A stretch of 64,000 bases of DNA from DASUVM01 sp036378955 (GTDB taxonomy: Bacteria; Patescibacteriota; Saccharimonadia; Saccharimonadales; Saccharimonadaceae): assembly GCA_036378955.1 (NCBI GenBank), contig DASUVM010000003.1:62001-126000 (forward strand), given 5' to 3'. Positions 50,440 to 60,133 of the stretch are shown piece after piece; position 1 is the stretch's first letter; the number at the start of each line of letters is the position of its first letter. A model generated the notes under the pieces. The model did not search any database. It saw only the letters and a list, made by a program, of their open reading frames with translations, and was not told the DNA's origin. A program made the position numbers and the translations under genes.

Positions 50440-51639
50440 ATGAGCCTCAGGCTCAGAGGAGTCCTGATCGGGCTCCTACTACTCGTCATCGGCATCTTCA
50501 CCTCAGCCTGCGAGCTGGGTGGAGACGAAGTGACCGCACCGGCCGTTCCGGAGATCACCGCGAGCTCTTCACCGAGCTCGCCGGCGAAGCCCCCGGCGGC
50601 TAACGGCGTACCTGAAGAGTCAGAGGCCACCATCACGGAGGCCAACGACGAAGAGGCACAGATGCCAGTCGTTGAGGGTGGCCCGCGTGTCGACGTCGAC
50701 TCGACGCAAGACCCGCAGACGCCCCCAGTTGTTCCCGACGTCGAACTGACGACGATGAGCACCTGGACCAAGCTCCACGGCAAGATGAACGGCGAGCACT
50801 GGTACACCGGCGGCATCGACGCCAGAAAGGCCAAAACCGGCTGGAACTGGCAGACTGATGTCACCACGTGGGCCAAGGCTCGCAACCGCGACGGCAAGAT
50901 CGTCGACGCGCGTGTCATCAAGGTGTTCAACTACACCGCCGAAGAGCTTTCTGACGACGAGGCGAGAGCCACCGTCAAGAAGAAGCTCGGCAACGATCCG
51001 GCAGTAGACAACATGTGGGTGGAGCGGCACAACTGCTTCATCAACACCCGCGGGCTCAAGCGCAAGCAGATGACGGATTTCGTCGACTGCAAGCCCAAGC
51101 AGATACGCGTGGTCTTGGTACCACTCGTGTTGAATGCCGACGGCACTGTCGCTGGCCCGCAAGCCAACTCAACCAGTTGGATCTTCGTCGACTGCCTGAA
51201 CCTGGGGCGTCTCTATTTCCAGATGACGCGCCCCGGTCAGCCGAAGGTGTGCCCGCCGGGCTCACCGAACGCTGGCCAGCCGATGACGGGCATCAAGAGC
51301 TGCTACCCCCCGGGACAGCAGCCGCCACCGCCGTCGAGCTGCAAGCCGGGCATGTGCCCACCGCCATCCAGCGGAAAGGACACATGGAACGACCCGCAGG
51401 TGCTCGGCAGCAACAAGCCAGGGCACAACGGCAGCCACCCGGCGCAGAGTGATCCGATCAGGCCACCCCAGGGTGGTTCGCCACCGGCAGCCTATACGCC
51501 GCCGGCGCAACCCGCACCGACGACCGTACCGCGGCCGGCCGACCCACCCCCAGTGGAGCCGTCGGCACCGCCGTCATCGGCCCCGGCACCGCCGGGTGAT
51601 CCTTGCGCGGACAACCCCGACCTTTGTGAAGGTGATTGA
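50440..51639 (+). CDS. secreted lipoprotein with Pro-rich tail
   Basis: A 399-residue exported protein with a lipobox (FTSACELGG; Cys about 24), a Ser/Pro-rich linker, a compact domain (about 100-250) with Trp-rich MSTWTKLHGKMNGEHWYTGG and pairs of Cys, then about 130 residues of Pro-rich low-complexity sequence (PPPSSCKPGMCPPPSS and similar). GC over 60%. No family recognised. Start has GAAGGAG. Looks transferred from a GC-rich organism. Confidence 0.6.
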   Translation: MSLRLRGVLIGLLLLVIGIFTSACELGGDEVTAPAVPEITASSSPSSPAKPPAANGVPEESEATITEANDEEAQMPVVEGGPRVDVDSTQDPQTPPVVPDVELTTMSTWTKLHGKMNGEHWYTGGIDARKAKTGWNWQTDVTTWAKARNRDGKIVDARVIKVFNYTAEELSDDEARATVKKKLGNDPAVDNMWVERHNCFINTRGLKRKQMTDFVDCKPKQIRVVLVPLVLNADGTVAGPQANSTSWIFVDCLNLGRLYFQMTRPGQPKVCPPGSPNAGQPMTGIKSCYPPGQQPPPPSSCKPGMCPPPSSGKDTWNDPQVLGSNKPGHNGSHPAQSDPIRPPQGGSPPAAYTPPAQPAPTTVPRPADPPPVEPSAPPSSAPAPPGDPCADNPDLCEGD

Positions 51640-51650
51640 CCGCGCTACCA

Positions 51651-51690
51651 GCGATGGCGCCTCGCACAGCAATGCGTGAGGCGCCATCGC
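51651..51690 (+). terminator. hairpin after the lipoprotein gene
   Basis: GCGATGGCGCCTCGCA pairs with TGCGTGAGGCGCCATCGC, with one bulge. A second stem-loop, GAGAGGGGA/TCCCCTCTC, follows at 51721-51777. Confidence 0.65.
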
Positions 51691-51912
51691 GACCAACAAC
51701 TTCGTATTAACACACAACCAGAGAGGGGAATTTCCTCGTTGTCAGAGTTTTACTCCGACGAGTCGAGACTCCCCTCTCGACTCAAACCCTTTTTATGAAT
51801 TTACATGATTTGATCTGCAGACTACCTAACGGGAGGCCCTTTAACAACTTGAGCCAAGTAACCAAAATTCTAAAGAGTATTCATTTTCAATTAAGAAAGT
51901 ATAAGGAGAAAT

Positions 51913-53784
51913 ATGCGAAAGTTTTTAAGCGCCTTACAGCGTAAGCTTCCGAAACGTCTCGTGCCGGTATTCGCCGTTGTTGCTGCTATTGCAGTGCCAG
52001 TTGCGATCATGGCATGGGGCCCAAGCCGTGCAACATATACTGTTGCTAACCCGGCAAACAAAGTGGTTTTCAATTCAATTATTGACAACCCGCACATTGG
52101 CGACGAACGCAACTTTACGGTTGTACGCGACGCCGCAATCACCACTGATGGTGGTTGGCAAGACAACCAAACCGTCCAACCGGGCAAAGAATATACTGTT
52201 CGTATGTATGTTCACAACAACGCACACCAAGACCTTAACCTTAAGGCCCTGAACACCCGCGTGAAGGCCGCAGTGCCAACCAACACCGCAAAAAACATTT
52301 CAGTAAGTGGTTTTGTGAGCGCCAGTAACGCCGACCCAACAGAAGTCTGGGACGACATTCACTTCAACAGCGCGCAAGATTTCAACTTGGTCTATGTGCC
52401 AGGTTCTGCCGAAATTTACAACAACGCCACTGGCCCAACCGGCAAAAAATTAAGTGACAGCATTGTCACTAGTGCCGGCGCCCCAGTGAGCTACACCGAA
52501 GAAGGTGTGATTCCTGGCTGTTTCAAGTATGCAAGTTATGTATACTTCAAGGTTAAGCCACAGTTTGCCTCAACTGCAACTTTTGAAATGAGCAAAACTG
52601 TTCGCAAGCTCGGCGATGCCGACAAAACCTGGAAGGAAACTGTTGCAACCCAGCCGGGCGACAAAGTTGAATACCGTGTTAAATACACCAACAAGAGCGG
52701 TGCAGTGCAAAACAATGTTGTCGTAAAAGATGTTCTGCCCGCAGGCGTTTCATATGTTAACGGCAGCACAAAGCTTTACACTACGCTGAACCCTAACGGT
52801 GTTGCAGTCAGCGACAACGTGACCAAGGGTGGCATTAACATCGGTAGCTACCAGAACGAAAGTACTGCCTATGTTATCTTCACTGCCCAAGTAGCCGGGA
52901 ACGACCAGCTGCCAACCTGTGGCCCTAACACGCTTAAAAACGTAGCCAAGGTAGAAACCGACCACGGCACCAAAGAAGACGACGCAAACGTAACCGTTCC
53001 AAAAGAATGTAAACCACCTGAAGCCAAAGTTGTCTGTAAAGGCCTTGAGGTTAAAACCATCAGCCGAACACAATTTACCTTCAAGGGGAGCAAAGAAGTT
53101 ACCAACGCTGAGTTCGTAAAATATGTTTACGCTGTTAAGAACAGCAAGGGCGAAACCGTTAAGACCATCGAGTCTACCAACGAAAACGCCGTTGCCTACG
53201 AAAACAGCACAGTTGGCAAATACACCGTGCAAGTCTCGGTTGTTGCCAAAGTAAACGGCCAAGAAGTAACCAAGACTGACGACAAATGTAAGGGCGCCTT
53301 CGAAGTGGTTGAAAAACCAGTTGAGAGCACCTACAAATGTGACGCTCTAACCTTGGTAAAACTTGAAAACCGCACCGATGCTACATTCAAAGCAAAAGCA
53401 ATTGCCACCGGTAATGCAAAGGTAAAAGAATACAAGATTGACTTTGGCGATGGCCAAAGCAAGGTATTTGGTGTGGGCGCTGAGACGCAAACACACACCT
53501 ATGCTCCTGGCAAATACACTGCCAAGCTGTATGTTAGCTTCGAAGTAGATGGTCAACTCGTGCCAAACCAAACCGGTGAGGCATGTCAGGCACAGGTGAA
53601 CGTTGAGCAGCCTCCGGTTGTTCCACCAACACCTGAAAACCCTGAGACTCCCGAGTTACCAAAAGAACTGCCTGCCACCGGCCCTGAAGCCGTGTTCGCC
53701 GGCCTACTTGGCTCAAGTGCTCTAGGTTTTGGTATTAATGCATACGTTCGCAGCCGACGAAACTTGGCTGGGCTTCGTAAGTAA
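51913..53784 (+). CDS. LPATG-type surface protein with DUF11- and PKD-like domains
   Basis: A 623-residue exported protein. Signal segment (about 17-35), an N-terminal beta domain, a DUF11-type domain (VEYRVKYTNKSGAVQNNV, then VVKDVLPAGVSYVNGS), two PKD-like domains (KEYKIDFGDGQSKVF), a Pro-rich linker and LPATGP (about 593) with a hydrophobic helix and SRR-type tail. Related to the protein at 47414-48775; both are probable sortase substrates. SD AAGGAG. Function as an adhesin or stalk is inference. Confidence 0.8.
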   Translation: MRKFLSALQRKLPKRLVPVFAVVAAIAVPVAIMAWGPSRATYTVANPANKVVFNSIIDNPHIGDERNFTVVRDAAITTDGGWQDNQTVQPGKEYTVRMYVHNNAHQDLNLKALNTRVKAAVPTNTAKNISVSGFVSASNADPTEVWDDIHFNSAQDFNLVYVPGSAEIYNNATGPTGKKLSDSIVTSAGAPVSYTEEGVIPGCFKYASYVYFKVKPQFASTATFEMSKTVRKLGDADKTWKETVATQPGDKVEYRVKYTNKSGAVQNNVVVKDVLPAGVSYVNGSTKLYTTLNPNGVAVSDNVTKGGINIGSYQNESTAYVIFTAQVAGNDQLPTCGPNTLKNVAKVETDHGTKEDDANVTVPKECKPPEAKVVCKGLEVKTISRTQFTFKGSKEVTNAEFVKYVYAVKNSKGETVKTIESTNENAVAYENSTVGKYTVQVSVVAKVNGQEVTKTDDKCKGAFEVVEKPVESTYKCDALTLVKLENRTDATFKAKAIATGNAKVKEYKIDFGDGQSKVFGVGAETQTHTYAPGKYTAKLYVSFEVDGQLVPNQTGEACQAQVNVEQPPVVPPTPENPETPELPKELPATGPEAVFAGLLGSSALGFGINAYVRSRRNLAGLRK

Positions 53785-53836
53785 CCCAAAATTCGAGCAA
53801 AAGGACTGACCGCCCCGCCACAGGTTTTGTGGCAGA

Positions 53837-53867
53837 AACACCCCGATTTATTCGGGGTGTTTCTTTT
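53837..53867 (+). terminator. intrinsic terminator
   Basis: 10-bp stem AACACCCCGA / TCGGGGTGTT, then TTCTTTT. Confidence 0.8.
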
Positions 53868-53871
53868 CCTT

Positions 53872-53910
53872 TTAGACAAAAGCCCTTCAGCGATATCGCC
53901 AAAGGGCTGT
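53872..53910 (-). terminator. intrinsic terminator of the gene at 53956
   Basis: AGCCCTT / AAGGGCT hairpin (53881-53908) with TTTT on the minus strand. Confidence 0.6.
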
Positions 53911-53955
53911 TCCAGCCACCCCCAATCTCAAAGGTTACTAACACGCGTTACACAC

Positions 53956-54438
53956 TCATGCGCGGCTACAGACATCCTGAAAAAATGCGAGCGCCCGATC
54001 AATACGGAACGCTTCATGTGTCCAAAGTATTGCCAGGGGCTCCCGGTTTGGCACCGTTACCCCGGAACAGATCGCTACGAGTGGTGACTGGTAGTGTGTA
54101 GCCTCACGTATCGCCAGCTCTAGAAGCTGCGACGCAGAATCGGCTATGTCCGGATACGTCCTTACAATCTCTTCCTGCTGTTGCTCAATCCATTCACCCC
54201 AGTTGTCATGCGGTTGAAGTTCGCAAATTTTCCTGGCGCTTGTCAATGGGTCTTGCGAAAAAGTTTCTTCCGAAAGATTGTGAAACCGCAACACAGAGAT
54301 CTCGCCCTGTCGCCAGACACAAGCGAGTTGATTGAAAGTTACGGCATGATCATTATATTCAATGATTGATGCATGGAAATTACTGGGGCCCTGACCCTCG
54401 AGCCAACTAAGCGCTCGCGTATGCCATTCGCTAACCAT
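53956..54438 (-). CDS. soluble protein of unknown function
   Basis: A 160-residue protein, mixed alpha/beta, with several Trp and a helical stretch (WGEWIEQQQEEIVRTYPD). No transmembrane segment, no motif I recognise. Start supported by AAGGAG 8 bases before the ATG. It sits between the LPATG gene and a small membrane protein. Confidence 0.45.
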   Translation of the reverse strand: MVSEWHTRALSWLEGQGPSNFHASIIEYNDHAVTFNQLACVWRQGEISVLRFHNLSEETFSQDPLTSARKICELQPHDNWGEWIEQQQEEIVRTYPDIADSASQLLELAIREATHYQSPLVAICSGVTVPNREPLAILWTHEAFRIDRALAFFQDVCSRA

Positions 54439-54539
54439 CTATCTCCTTACTGATCACGAGGTAGCGGACATATAGTATCATAGTTGAAGCACGCGACAAA
54501 TATAAAATTGTTTTATACTAACATTAGAGAGGAAGGCAC

Positions 54540-54758
54540 ATGGCACATAAACGCAAGAAACGAAGTAAGACCTATGCCGGTAGTGATGCTAAAGTTGAAA
54601 AACCAACGGTGCATCGCTATACGGCAGTCGAGCGCAGCAAGCTAGGCCAATGGTGGCATGATCACGGCAAAACCGCCAAGCGTGTCGGCTTTATTGGCGG
54701 TGGCGGTATTATTTTTATTTACCTGATTGTTGAAGGGATTCGCCTTTTATTTCGCTAG
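54540..54758 (+). CDS. small single-pass membrane protein
   Basis: 72 residues: a very basic start (HKRKKRSKTY), a polar middle, then one transmembrane helix (about 49-70, GFIGGGGIIFIYLIVEGIRL). GAGAGGAAGG precedes the ATG. The end overlaps the convergent histidine kinase gene by 44 bases. Function unknown. Confidence 0.55.
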   Translation: MAHKRKKRSKTYAGSDAKVEKPTVHRYTAVERSKLGQWWHDHGKTAKRVGFIGGGGIIFIYLIVEGIRLLFR

Positions 54759-56958
54759 GCCTCGGCTGAGCTTTGAGCGGCAGCGAGAACCCAAAAGTGC
54801 TCCCCTTGCCTTCAACAGAGTGAAAAATAATCGATCCGCCGTGGGCTAAAATAACTTTTTTTATCATAAACAGCCCAATGCCCGTGCCATCGGGCCGCAC
54901 TTTGCGAGCATTACTGGCGCGAAAGAACTTTTCAAACAAGTCTTTTTGCTCACTAGCCGGCACGCCGATACCGGTGTCTTTGACCTTAAAGGTTATGTGC
55001 TGGTCGTCAGAGAGCAGCTCAACTTTAATAACCCCGCTCGGTTTCGAATAAAAGATGGCGTTGTCTATCAGATTCATCACCACTTGGCGAATTTTGTTTT
55101 CGTCAAGCCGCGCTTCGGGGAATACCTCGGGTGCTTCATAGTGCAACCGAAGCTGCCGGCTTTCGGCGGTGGCAGTAAGGTGGCCAAGCTCTTCACCAAT
55201 TAGATGCGCTAGGTTTACCTTGCTATATTCAAGCACGAACTTGCCGGTTTTCAGGCGCGAAACGTTCAAAAAATCGGCAATTAAATATACCATACGCTGG
55301 GCACCGCTGTAAGCTTCTTCAAGTAGCTTCTTTTGCCCAGGCTGCAAATCGCCAGCATCGCCTTCGAGCACCATACTTAAATAACCCTTCACACTCGTCA
55401 GCGGCGTGCGCAACTGATGCGACGCCATTGAAATAAATTCGTCTTTGGCTTCATCAAGCTGTTTTAGCTTGGCGTTTGAGCGGCGGAGCTTCGCCGTGGC
55501 TTCGTCAACTCTATGTTGCAGTGTTTTATTAAAAGCATGAATTTCTTCAAAACGAAGGGCATTTTGAATGGCAATTAACAGTGCTTTAGAAAGTGTCTCG
55601 AGCAACTGAACATCTTGCTTATTATAGGGGTTACCGCTCTTTTTTTGCCCAAGCACCAAATAGCCCAAGCCTTTTTGATTCACACTCGGAGAAGGTGCTA
55701 TTTTTACAAACACTGCAATCTCTTGCGTGGTCAAAAGCCGCTTCAAATCTTTTTGCCCAAGAGCAAGGTGTTCGGTTACCACCGCATTACTCGGGAGTTG
55801 AGAGGTAAGTTGTGCTAGCTGCTTCATACTTTCTTGGTCAATAGCTTGATGGGTGGTACCTATTATTAACCGATCTCTAAATTCGGTCTCAGTAATGCTA
55901 AAGATACAATATTCAGCTTTTACATTTTTGCTTATAAGCTGCGCTGCTTTCGTAAGCAAGGCCGCTAGCTCGATATTAGTTGCTGAGATTTGATTAAGCT
56001 GATCGATCAGTGCCTGCGGGTCATAAGCATCACGAAAGAAAAAGCGATTCGTAATCTTATTAAATAGTAGTTTAAGAGGATTGAATGCAACAGCAATAGC
56101 TAATGCAAACATGGCATTTATAAATGGCTGAAGGGCCTGCTGGCCCTCAAATGCTGCCACAAGTGCGCCGCTGAGATTAACGGCCGATACGAAAACTAAA
56201 GCCAATATACCAATCAAAAACAGATATGTAGTGCTGCGAATAACGGCAGTTCGAATGTCGAAAAGCTGGTAGCGCATAATCGCACGAAAGAAGGCAATTG
56301 TCAGCACGAGGCTACCGATGGGCGCAAACTGAGATGGCCAAGCATTAGATACTATGGTAGGCAAGATTAAATTTGTGAGCAGGCTGATCGCCACGAACCC
56401 TATAAAGCCAAGGGCAACGATTCTTATTTGGCGTCTATCAGGGGCTTTTGCATCTTGAGCACGCCTCAGCATACGAGCATGACGCAAAATCATTAAGAAG
56501 AAGATGGCAAGGTTCGCTAAGAGATAGGCAACAAAGAATAGAAATAGTGTACCATATTCCGGGAAGGGAGATGGGTTTTGCAATTCGTCAAAATTAATAT
56601 GAACGCCCTTGATGACCGTCTCTGTAAAGAGCGTTAGCAACAACACGAGGCTACCGATACCAAATATTATGAATTTATAAAGCTTGGTATGTTTTATGCT
56701 CAGGAGCGTATTGGTAAAACCATGCAGCGCCATCGTAAGCGCAATAGAAATTGCAAACGCAAATCTACTCCACGAAATATCTAGCCCCCACATTGAGCTA
56801 TTGATAACCCACACCGATAACAGCCACAGCGAATCAATAAAAATAAATGCCAAGAAAAGCTTGTTTGCTAAACTTTGGCCATTGCGAATAACCACAAACC
56901 CCATGTAAAAAAGCGCTAGAACCGTTATTAAAGTAGGTAGCGCTAAAATGTATTGCAT
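54715..56958 (-). CDS. membrane histidine kinase with GAF-like domain
   Basis: A 747-residue sensor kinase: seven to eight N-terminal helices (about 1-240, 7TM-type sensor), a further pair, a GAF-like domain (about 300-460), a short coiled coil, the HisKA box with phospho-acceptor His in MASHQLRTPLTSVKGY (about 512), the N-box NLIDNAIFYSKP and G-boxes DTGIGV and GTGIGLFM. ATP-dependent phosphorelay. A leaderless promoter is visible: TATAAT at 56970-56965, with ATG 6 bases later. The receiver at 60134 could be a partner, but that is not shown. Confidence 0.85.
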   Translation of the reverse strand: MQYILALPTLITVLALFYMGFVVIRNGQSLANKLFLAFIFIDSLWLLSVWVINSSMWGLDISWSRFAFAISIALTMALHGFTNTLLSIKHTKLYKFIIFGIGSLVLLLTLFTETVIKGVHINFDELQNPSPFPEYGTLFLFFVAYLLANLAIFFLMILRHARMLRRAQDAKAPDRRQIRIVALGFIGFVAISLLTNLILPTIVSNAWPSQFAPIGSLVLTIAFFRAIMRYQLFDIRTAVIRSTTYLFLIGILALVFVSAVNLSGALVAAFEGQQALQPFINAMFALAIAVAFNPLKLLFNKITNRFFFRDAYDPQALIDQLNQISATNIELAALLTKAAQLISKNVKAEYCIFSITETEFRDRLIIGTTHQAIDQESMKQLAQLTSQLPSNAVVTEHLALGQKDLKRLLTTQEIAVFVKIAPSPSVNQKGLGYLVLGQKKSGNPYNKQDVQLLETLSKALLIAIQNALRFEEIHAFNKTLQHRVDEATAKLRRSNAKLKQLDEAKDEFISMASHQLRTPLTSVKGYLSMVLEGDAGDLQPGQKKLLEEAYSGAQRMVYLIADFLNVSRLKTGKFVLEYSKVNLAHLIGEELGHLTATAESRQLRLHYEAPEVFPEARLDENKIRQVVMNLIDNAIFYSKPSGVIKVELLSDDQHITFKVKDTGIGVPASEQKDLFEKFFRASNARKVRPDGTGIGLFMIKKVILAHGGSIIFHSVEGKGSTFGFSLPLKAQPRPSEIKGESLQQSGK

Positions 56959-57026
56959 GTGCTTATTATATACTTTTGTCTTCTTTTCAAGAAAGGCAAA
57001 TAAAGAATAGGAGCGGTGTATTGTGG

Positions 57027-57860
57027 TTAAAATACGTTTATTTTTTGCGTAATAAGTACAGGAATATTAAAAGAGTGATGCCCTAACGCCTGAAATCTGA
57101 TCATATCAGCTTCTAGACCATTCGCTAGGTGTTGCGCCGGCTCTGTCGGGTTTAAGCGAAGTTGCTCTACGAGATTATTAATAACACCGTGTAAAAGTTG
57201 GCTGTGGTCTCCTTCTGGAAACTCATGGGTTTGCTCATGACGCTCACAGTAAATACCCTCTTCTTGCGTAACCTCATCAATTTCTGTACCCAACCGAGCA
57301 CCATAATTGGGTTGAAAACCAAGATTTTGCAGCACCCCCAGCATAGTATCGCGCATACGGCTAATAAGCTCGACTTCTTCAGCGCCACTGTGTTTTCCGG
57401 GGCCCGCCTTTGACCAATCAAATTCTGTAAAGATCGCTGTTCCGCCTTGTTTTGTCACCCTTAGCTGCTCAGCTATAACCTCTTTTGGGCGAGCAGACCA
57501 GGCAGTAACGGCTCTGCTATACGTTATATCAATGCTACCATCTGGTAGGGGTAGGTCTTCGCTTCGAGCCTTCACTTTAATCTCATGTTCACCGCGAGCT
57601 TCTAAGATAGCTGTGTTAGCATCAAGGGCGATATAGGTAGCGCCTGATGGTTCACACAATTCCTTAATGGTCGTGCCCGTTCCAGCACCGATGTCAAGAA
57701 GATAGCTTGGAGTATCACGAATTGCCTCAAGAGTAGGCTGAAGATCTTTGCAAGCAGTAATAGTGAGCAGCTCATCCATAGTTTTCAACCGTTCCGCCTC
57801 AAAACCACCCCAAACATCTCTTTCTTGATGAGCCCTTAGATAGGGGTTAATGTGATTCAT
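57027..57860 (-). CDS. class I SAM methyltransferase
   Basis: A 277-residue protein with motif I DIGAGTGTTIKELCE (about 56-70), motif II YIALDANT, ITYSRAVTAWSARPKEV and GGTAIFTEFDW. Methyltransf_11 type. It overlaps by 14 bases the end of the upstream gene at 57847, so the two are translationally coupled. The substrate is probably made or used by that neighbour. Confidence 0.7.
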   Translation of the reverse strand: MNHINPYLRAHQERDVWGGFEAERLKTMDELLTITACKDLQPTLEAIRDTPSYLLDIGAGTGTTIKELCEPSGATYIALDANTAILEARGEHEIKVKARSEDLPLPDGSIDITYSRAVTAWSARPKEVIAEQLRVTKQGGTAIFTEFDWSKAGPGKHSGAEEVELISRMRDTMLGVLQNLGFQPNYGARLGTEIDEVTQEEGIYCERHEQTHEFPEGDHSQLLHGVINNLVEQLRLNPTEPAQHLANGLEADMIRFQALGHHSFNIPVLITQKINVF

Positions 57861-58773
57861 TGCTTAACTCCTTTAGTCGGCTGGCTACTTCTGTGCCAAA
57901 ATGCCGTTCCCAGTTAAAATCAAATTGCTTAATAATGTTAAGTAAAACAAATGTGCGGCGTTGAGCCGTTCGTTGATCACTCTTCGCAGTAGCTTCATAT
58001 ATATCTTCGAGCAAAGCAGCCGGCAATTTAGTGGGTTCAACTAAAACAGGGTGGAGCGCAAGTGAATCCTCGGCTATTCCATCATTTACTAGTGTTGCCT
58101 CGCCCATTGTTTGCACCACCCGGTCACCAAAGTTTTGGTGTAATTGTTTATATAAATGTGGAACAACACCCATAAACCAAACTTCGCCTCTTACAATTGA
58201 ATCACGCAGTGCTAGGCCGTAGAGGGCAAAGGTAGTGTCGGCATCTTCTTCACTGTAAAGCGCCGCAATTTCAACTGCTTCGTGCTCTAACGCCAGGTTG
58301 TCTAACTGCAGCTTGGCTTCGGGCGCAAATGTTTGAGCCCTCGAGAATCGTCTGTATGACGGCAAAGCCGAGGCGCCACTTGCATCAATGCTATGAACTT
58401 TGCGCAGTGAGGCAATAGGCCTTACACTGTCATAAGGTTCTGTAAGAACAACAAACTCCACTTTATTACCATTGCTACGAACAGGATCATTAACACTTTT
58501 AGTTTTCCAAATTCCCTTGGCAAAGTAACGCTCTGTACGCCCTTGAACAACTTGCCCTGTTAATGATTGGTAGCGTGGATCACCATCAAAATAGGTAGTA
58601 TACATTAGTTGTTTGCCTTTGAGTGTCTGCGCCGCCTCGGTAGAGGCCTGCCAATCTGCCATGCTCCATAATCCGGCTCTGCCCATTTCTTGTCTGCCCC
58701 GGTGTGAAATAGGGCGGTAACTTTTTTTAAAACGCTCCCAGCGTACCCCAAAGGGTTGCGATTCTATTGTCAT
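57847..58773 (-). CDS. GNAT-like protein, tentative
   Basis: A 308-residue protein without membrane helices. The pattern EFVVLTEPYDSVRPIASLRK, then AALYSEEDADTTFALYGLAL and WFMGVVPHLYKQL resembles acyltransferases of the N-acyl amino acid or homoserine lactone synthase type in strand order, but no decisive motif is present. The only gene linked to it is the methyltransferase that overlaps its end. A small-molecule signal or a modified lipid could be the product; this is speculation. Confidence 0.4.
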   Translation of the reverse strand: MTIESQPFGVRWERFKKSYRPISHRGRQEMGRAGLWSMADWQASTEAAQTLKGKQLMYTTYFDGDPRYQSLTGQVVQGRTERYFAKGIWKTKSVNDPVRSNGNKVEFVVLTEPYDSVRPIASLRKVHSIDASGASALPSYRRFSRAQTFAPEAKLQLDNLALEHEAVEIAALYSEEDADTTFALYGLALRDSIVRGEVWFMGVVPHLYKQLHQNFGDRVVQTMGEATLVNDGIAEDSLALHPVLVEPTKLPAALLEDIYEATAKSDQRTAQRRTFVLLNIIKQFDFNWERHFGTEVASRLKELSNESH

Positions 58774-59028
58774 GACTATCTTTTATTGTAATGCCTACAA
58801 CCTAATTATAATAATATAGATTGCTATTAGGCAACATTGCGTACCAGGATAAGGTTGTGGCCACCTTGATTGCCCGAATAGCCATTCCTGATAGAAGCAA
58901 TTAATTCGGCTAGTTGGAGCTAACTATTATTTTCTAAATCTCTTGTTGTGAAACTATCATCGAGTTTCGTTTTAGCCATAAACATATAATAATAAAGGTT
59001 GTTCATCGGACACCAACAGAGGAAGGCG

Positions 59029-59679
59029 ATGAATCAAGAAGCTAAGGATCGGTTGGACTTTACCTCCAAGCTAATCAACACGGGAATGTGGCCCGAAGCA
59101 CTTCAACAGGCGCGTGTGGATTCGCTGAATCCTGAACTTGCGCAGTATGCGCGAACATGGTTTCAGCTTGCCCTCATCGAAGGGCTTCATGGATCTGCAA
59201 CGAAGCGCGCGGATGCGCGGATGCAAGCCACAAGGTGCGCTGACTACAACCCAGTGCTCGAGGGCGACCTGGATCGGGACGATGCAATCGTCTTTCTCAA
59301 AGCCGACCTTCTGGACGATGCTCGCGCAAGCGTAGAGAGCGCAAAGGTTCTCCACAAGCACGACCTGAACCGAATCACTTGTCTGAAGATGGTGACGGGT
59401 CGCATCCAGCTTCGTGCCGACGACTACGACGCTGCTTATGAAACGTTGCAGGAGGCAGCCAAGACATGGAAAGAGATGGGCTCAGCCGCAAATCAGCAGT
59501 GGCATATCAACCTACAGCTCCACCTGTTGATGGCAGCGGTCATGAGCGGCCACAGGTTGCAAGCCTGGCTGCTTCTGCCGCGGCTACTCCGGTCTAATCG
59601 CAATCGTCGCCGATGGGTTGCTGCTCTCATTTGCTTGGGCGGCAAGCGGGCATGCAGCTTCGTCCTTCGTCACTACTGA
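59029..59679 (+). CDS. TPR-like GC-rich protein
   Basis: About 216 residues, mostly helical with repeating units suggestive of tetratricopeptide-like repeats (ALQQARVDSLNPELAQYART, AIVFLKADLLDDARASVESA, AYETLQEAAKTWKEM). The ATG at 59029 is preferred for the AGGAAGG directly before it; the frame is open back to 58999. GC about 57%. Ends with an Arg-rich stretch and is followed by a hairpin. Likely a protein-protein scaffold. Confidence 0.5.
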   Translation: MNQEAKDRLDFTSKLINTGMWPEALQQARVDSLNPELAQYARTWFQLALIEGLHGSATKRADARMQATRCADYNPVLEGDLDRDDAIVFLKADLLDDARASVESAKVLHKHDLNRITCLKMVTGRIQLRADDYDAAYETLQEAAKTWKEMGSAANQQWHINLQLHLLMAAVMSGHRLQAWLLLPRLLRSNRNRRRWVAALICLGGKRACSFVLRHY

Positions 59680-59687
59680 GTCCGATG

Positions 59688-59727
59688 AACCTGTGTGTTG
59701 GCATGATTGAATGCTGACACACAGGTT
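59688..59727 (+). terminator. hairpin terminator
   Basis: AACCTGTGTGT / ACACACAGGTT with an inner GCAT/ATGC stem, 9 bases after the stop. Confidence 0.65.
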
Positions 59728-60097
59728 TCACCACATGGCTGCTATAAGCATAGCTATGAAGTCATGGAAGCGCATTGAACCTACTCTGCTACTATGGGTA
59801 ACATGATACAAGATGAATCTAAGAGTAAAACTAAAACCAAGATGATCCTGTTGTCGATAATAAGCTGCAGAAATCATCAAGCTCTTGGTGAACACGCCAC
59901 CCATTAGTAACGAAGAAATCAAGAAACAGAGCAAGAAGCGCCAAAAATAGGCGCTTCATTTATGAGCTAGAAATTGTGGGTCTGTAAAGTATATACTACG
60001 TTATAACGAATTATCCATTGTATTATAGTAATTTTTAAATATTTGCTTTTGTTGGTATCGTCATACTCTGTTAGCCAGTTTTCAGATTCAGATTATA
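59728..60097. other. non-coding stretch with a terminator
   Basis: No convincing gene. Short plus-strand frames at about 59803-59949 end in EIIKLLVNTPPISNEEIKKQ and look like the end of a small basic protein in two frames. A terminator GAAGCGCC / GGCGCTTC lies at 59935-59965. Confidence 0.4.
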
Positions 60098-60126
60098 TTG
60101 CAATATTACTTACCGCTCACTAGAAT
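60098..60126 (+). promoter_or_regulatory. promoter, leaderless type
   Basis: TTGCAA (60098-60103), 17-base gap, TAGAAT (60121-60126), then 7 bases to the ATG at 60134. Confidence 0.65.
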
Positions 60127-60133
60127 ATAGCTA

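Noticed and set aside
59803..59949. Small basic protein gene
   Set aside because: Two frames would have to be joined and there is no start signal; composition alone is not enough.
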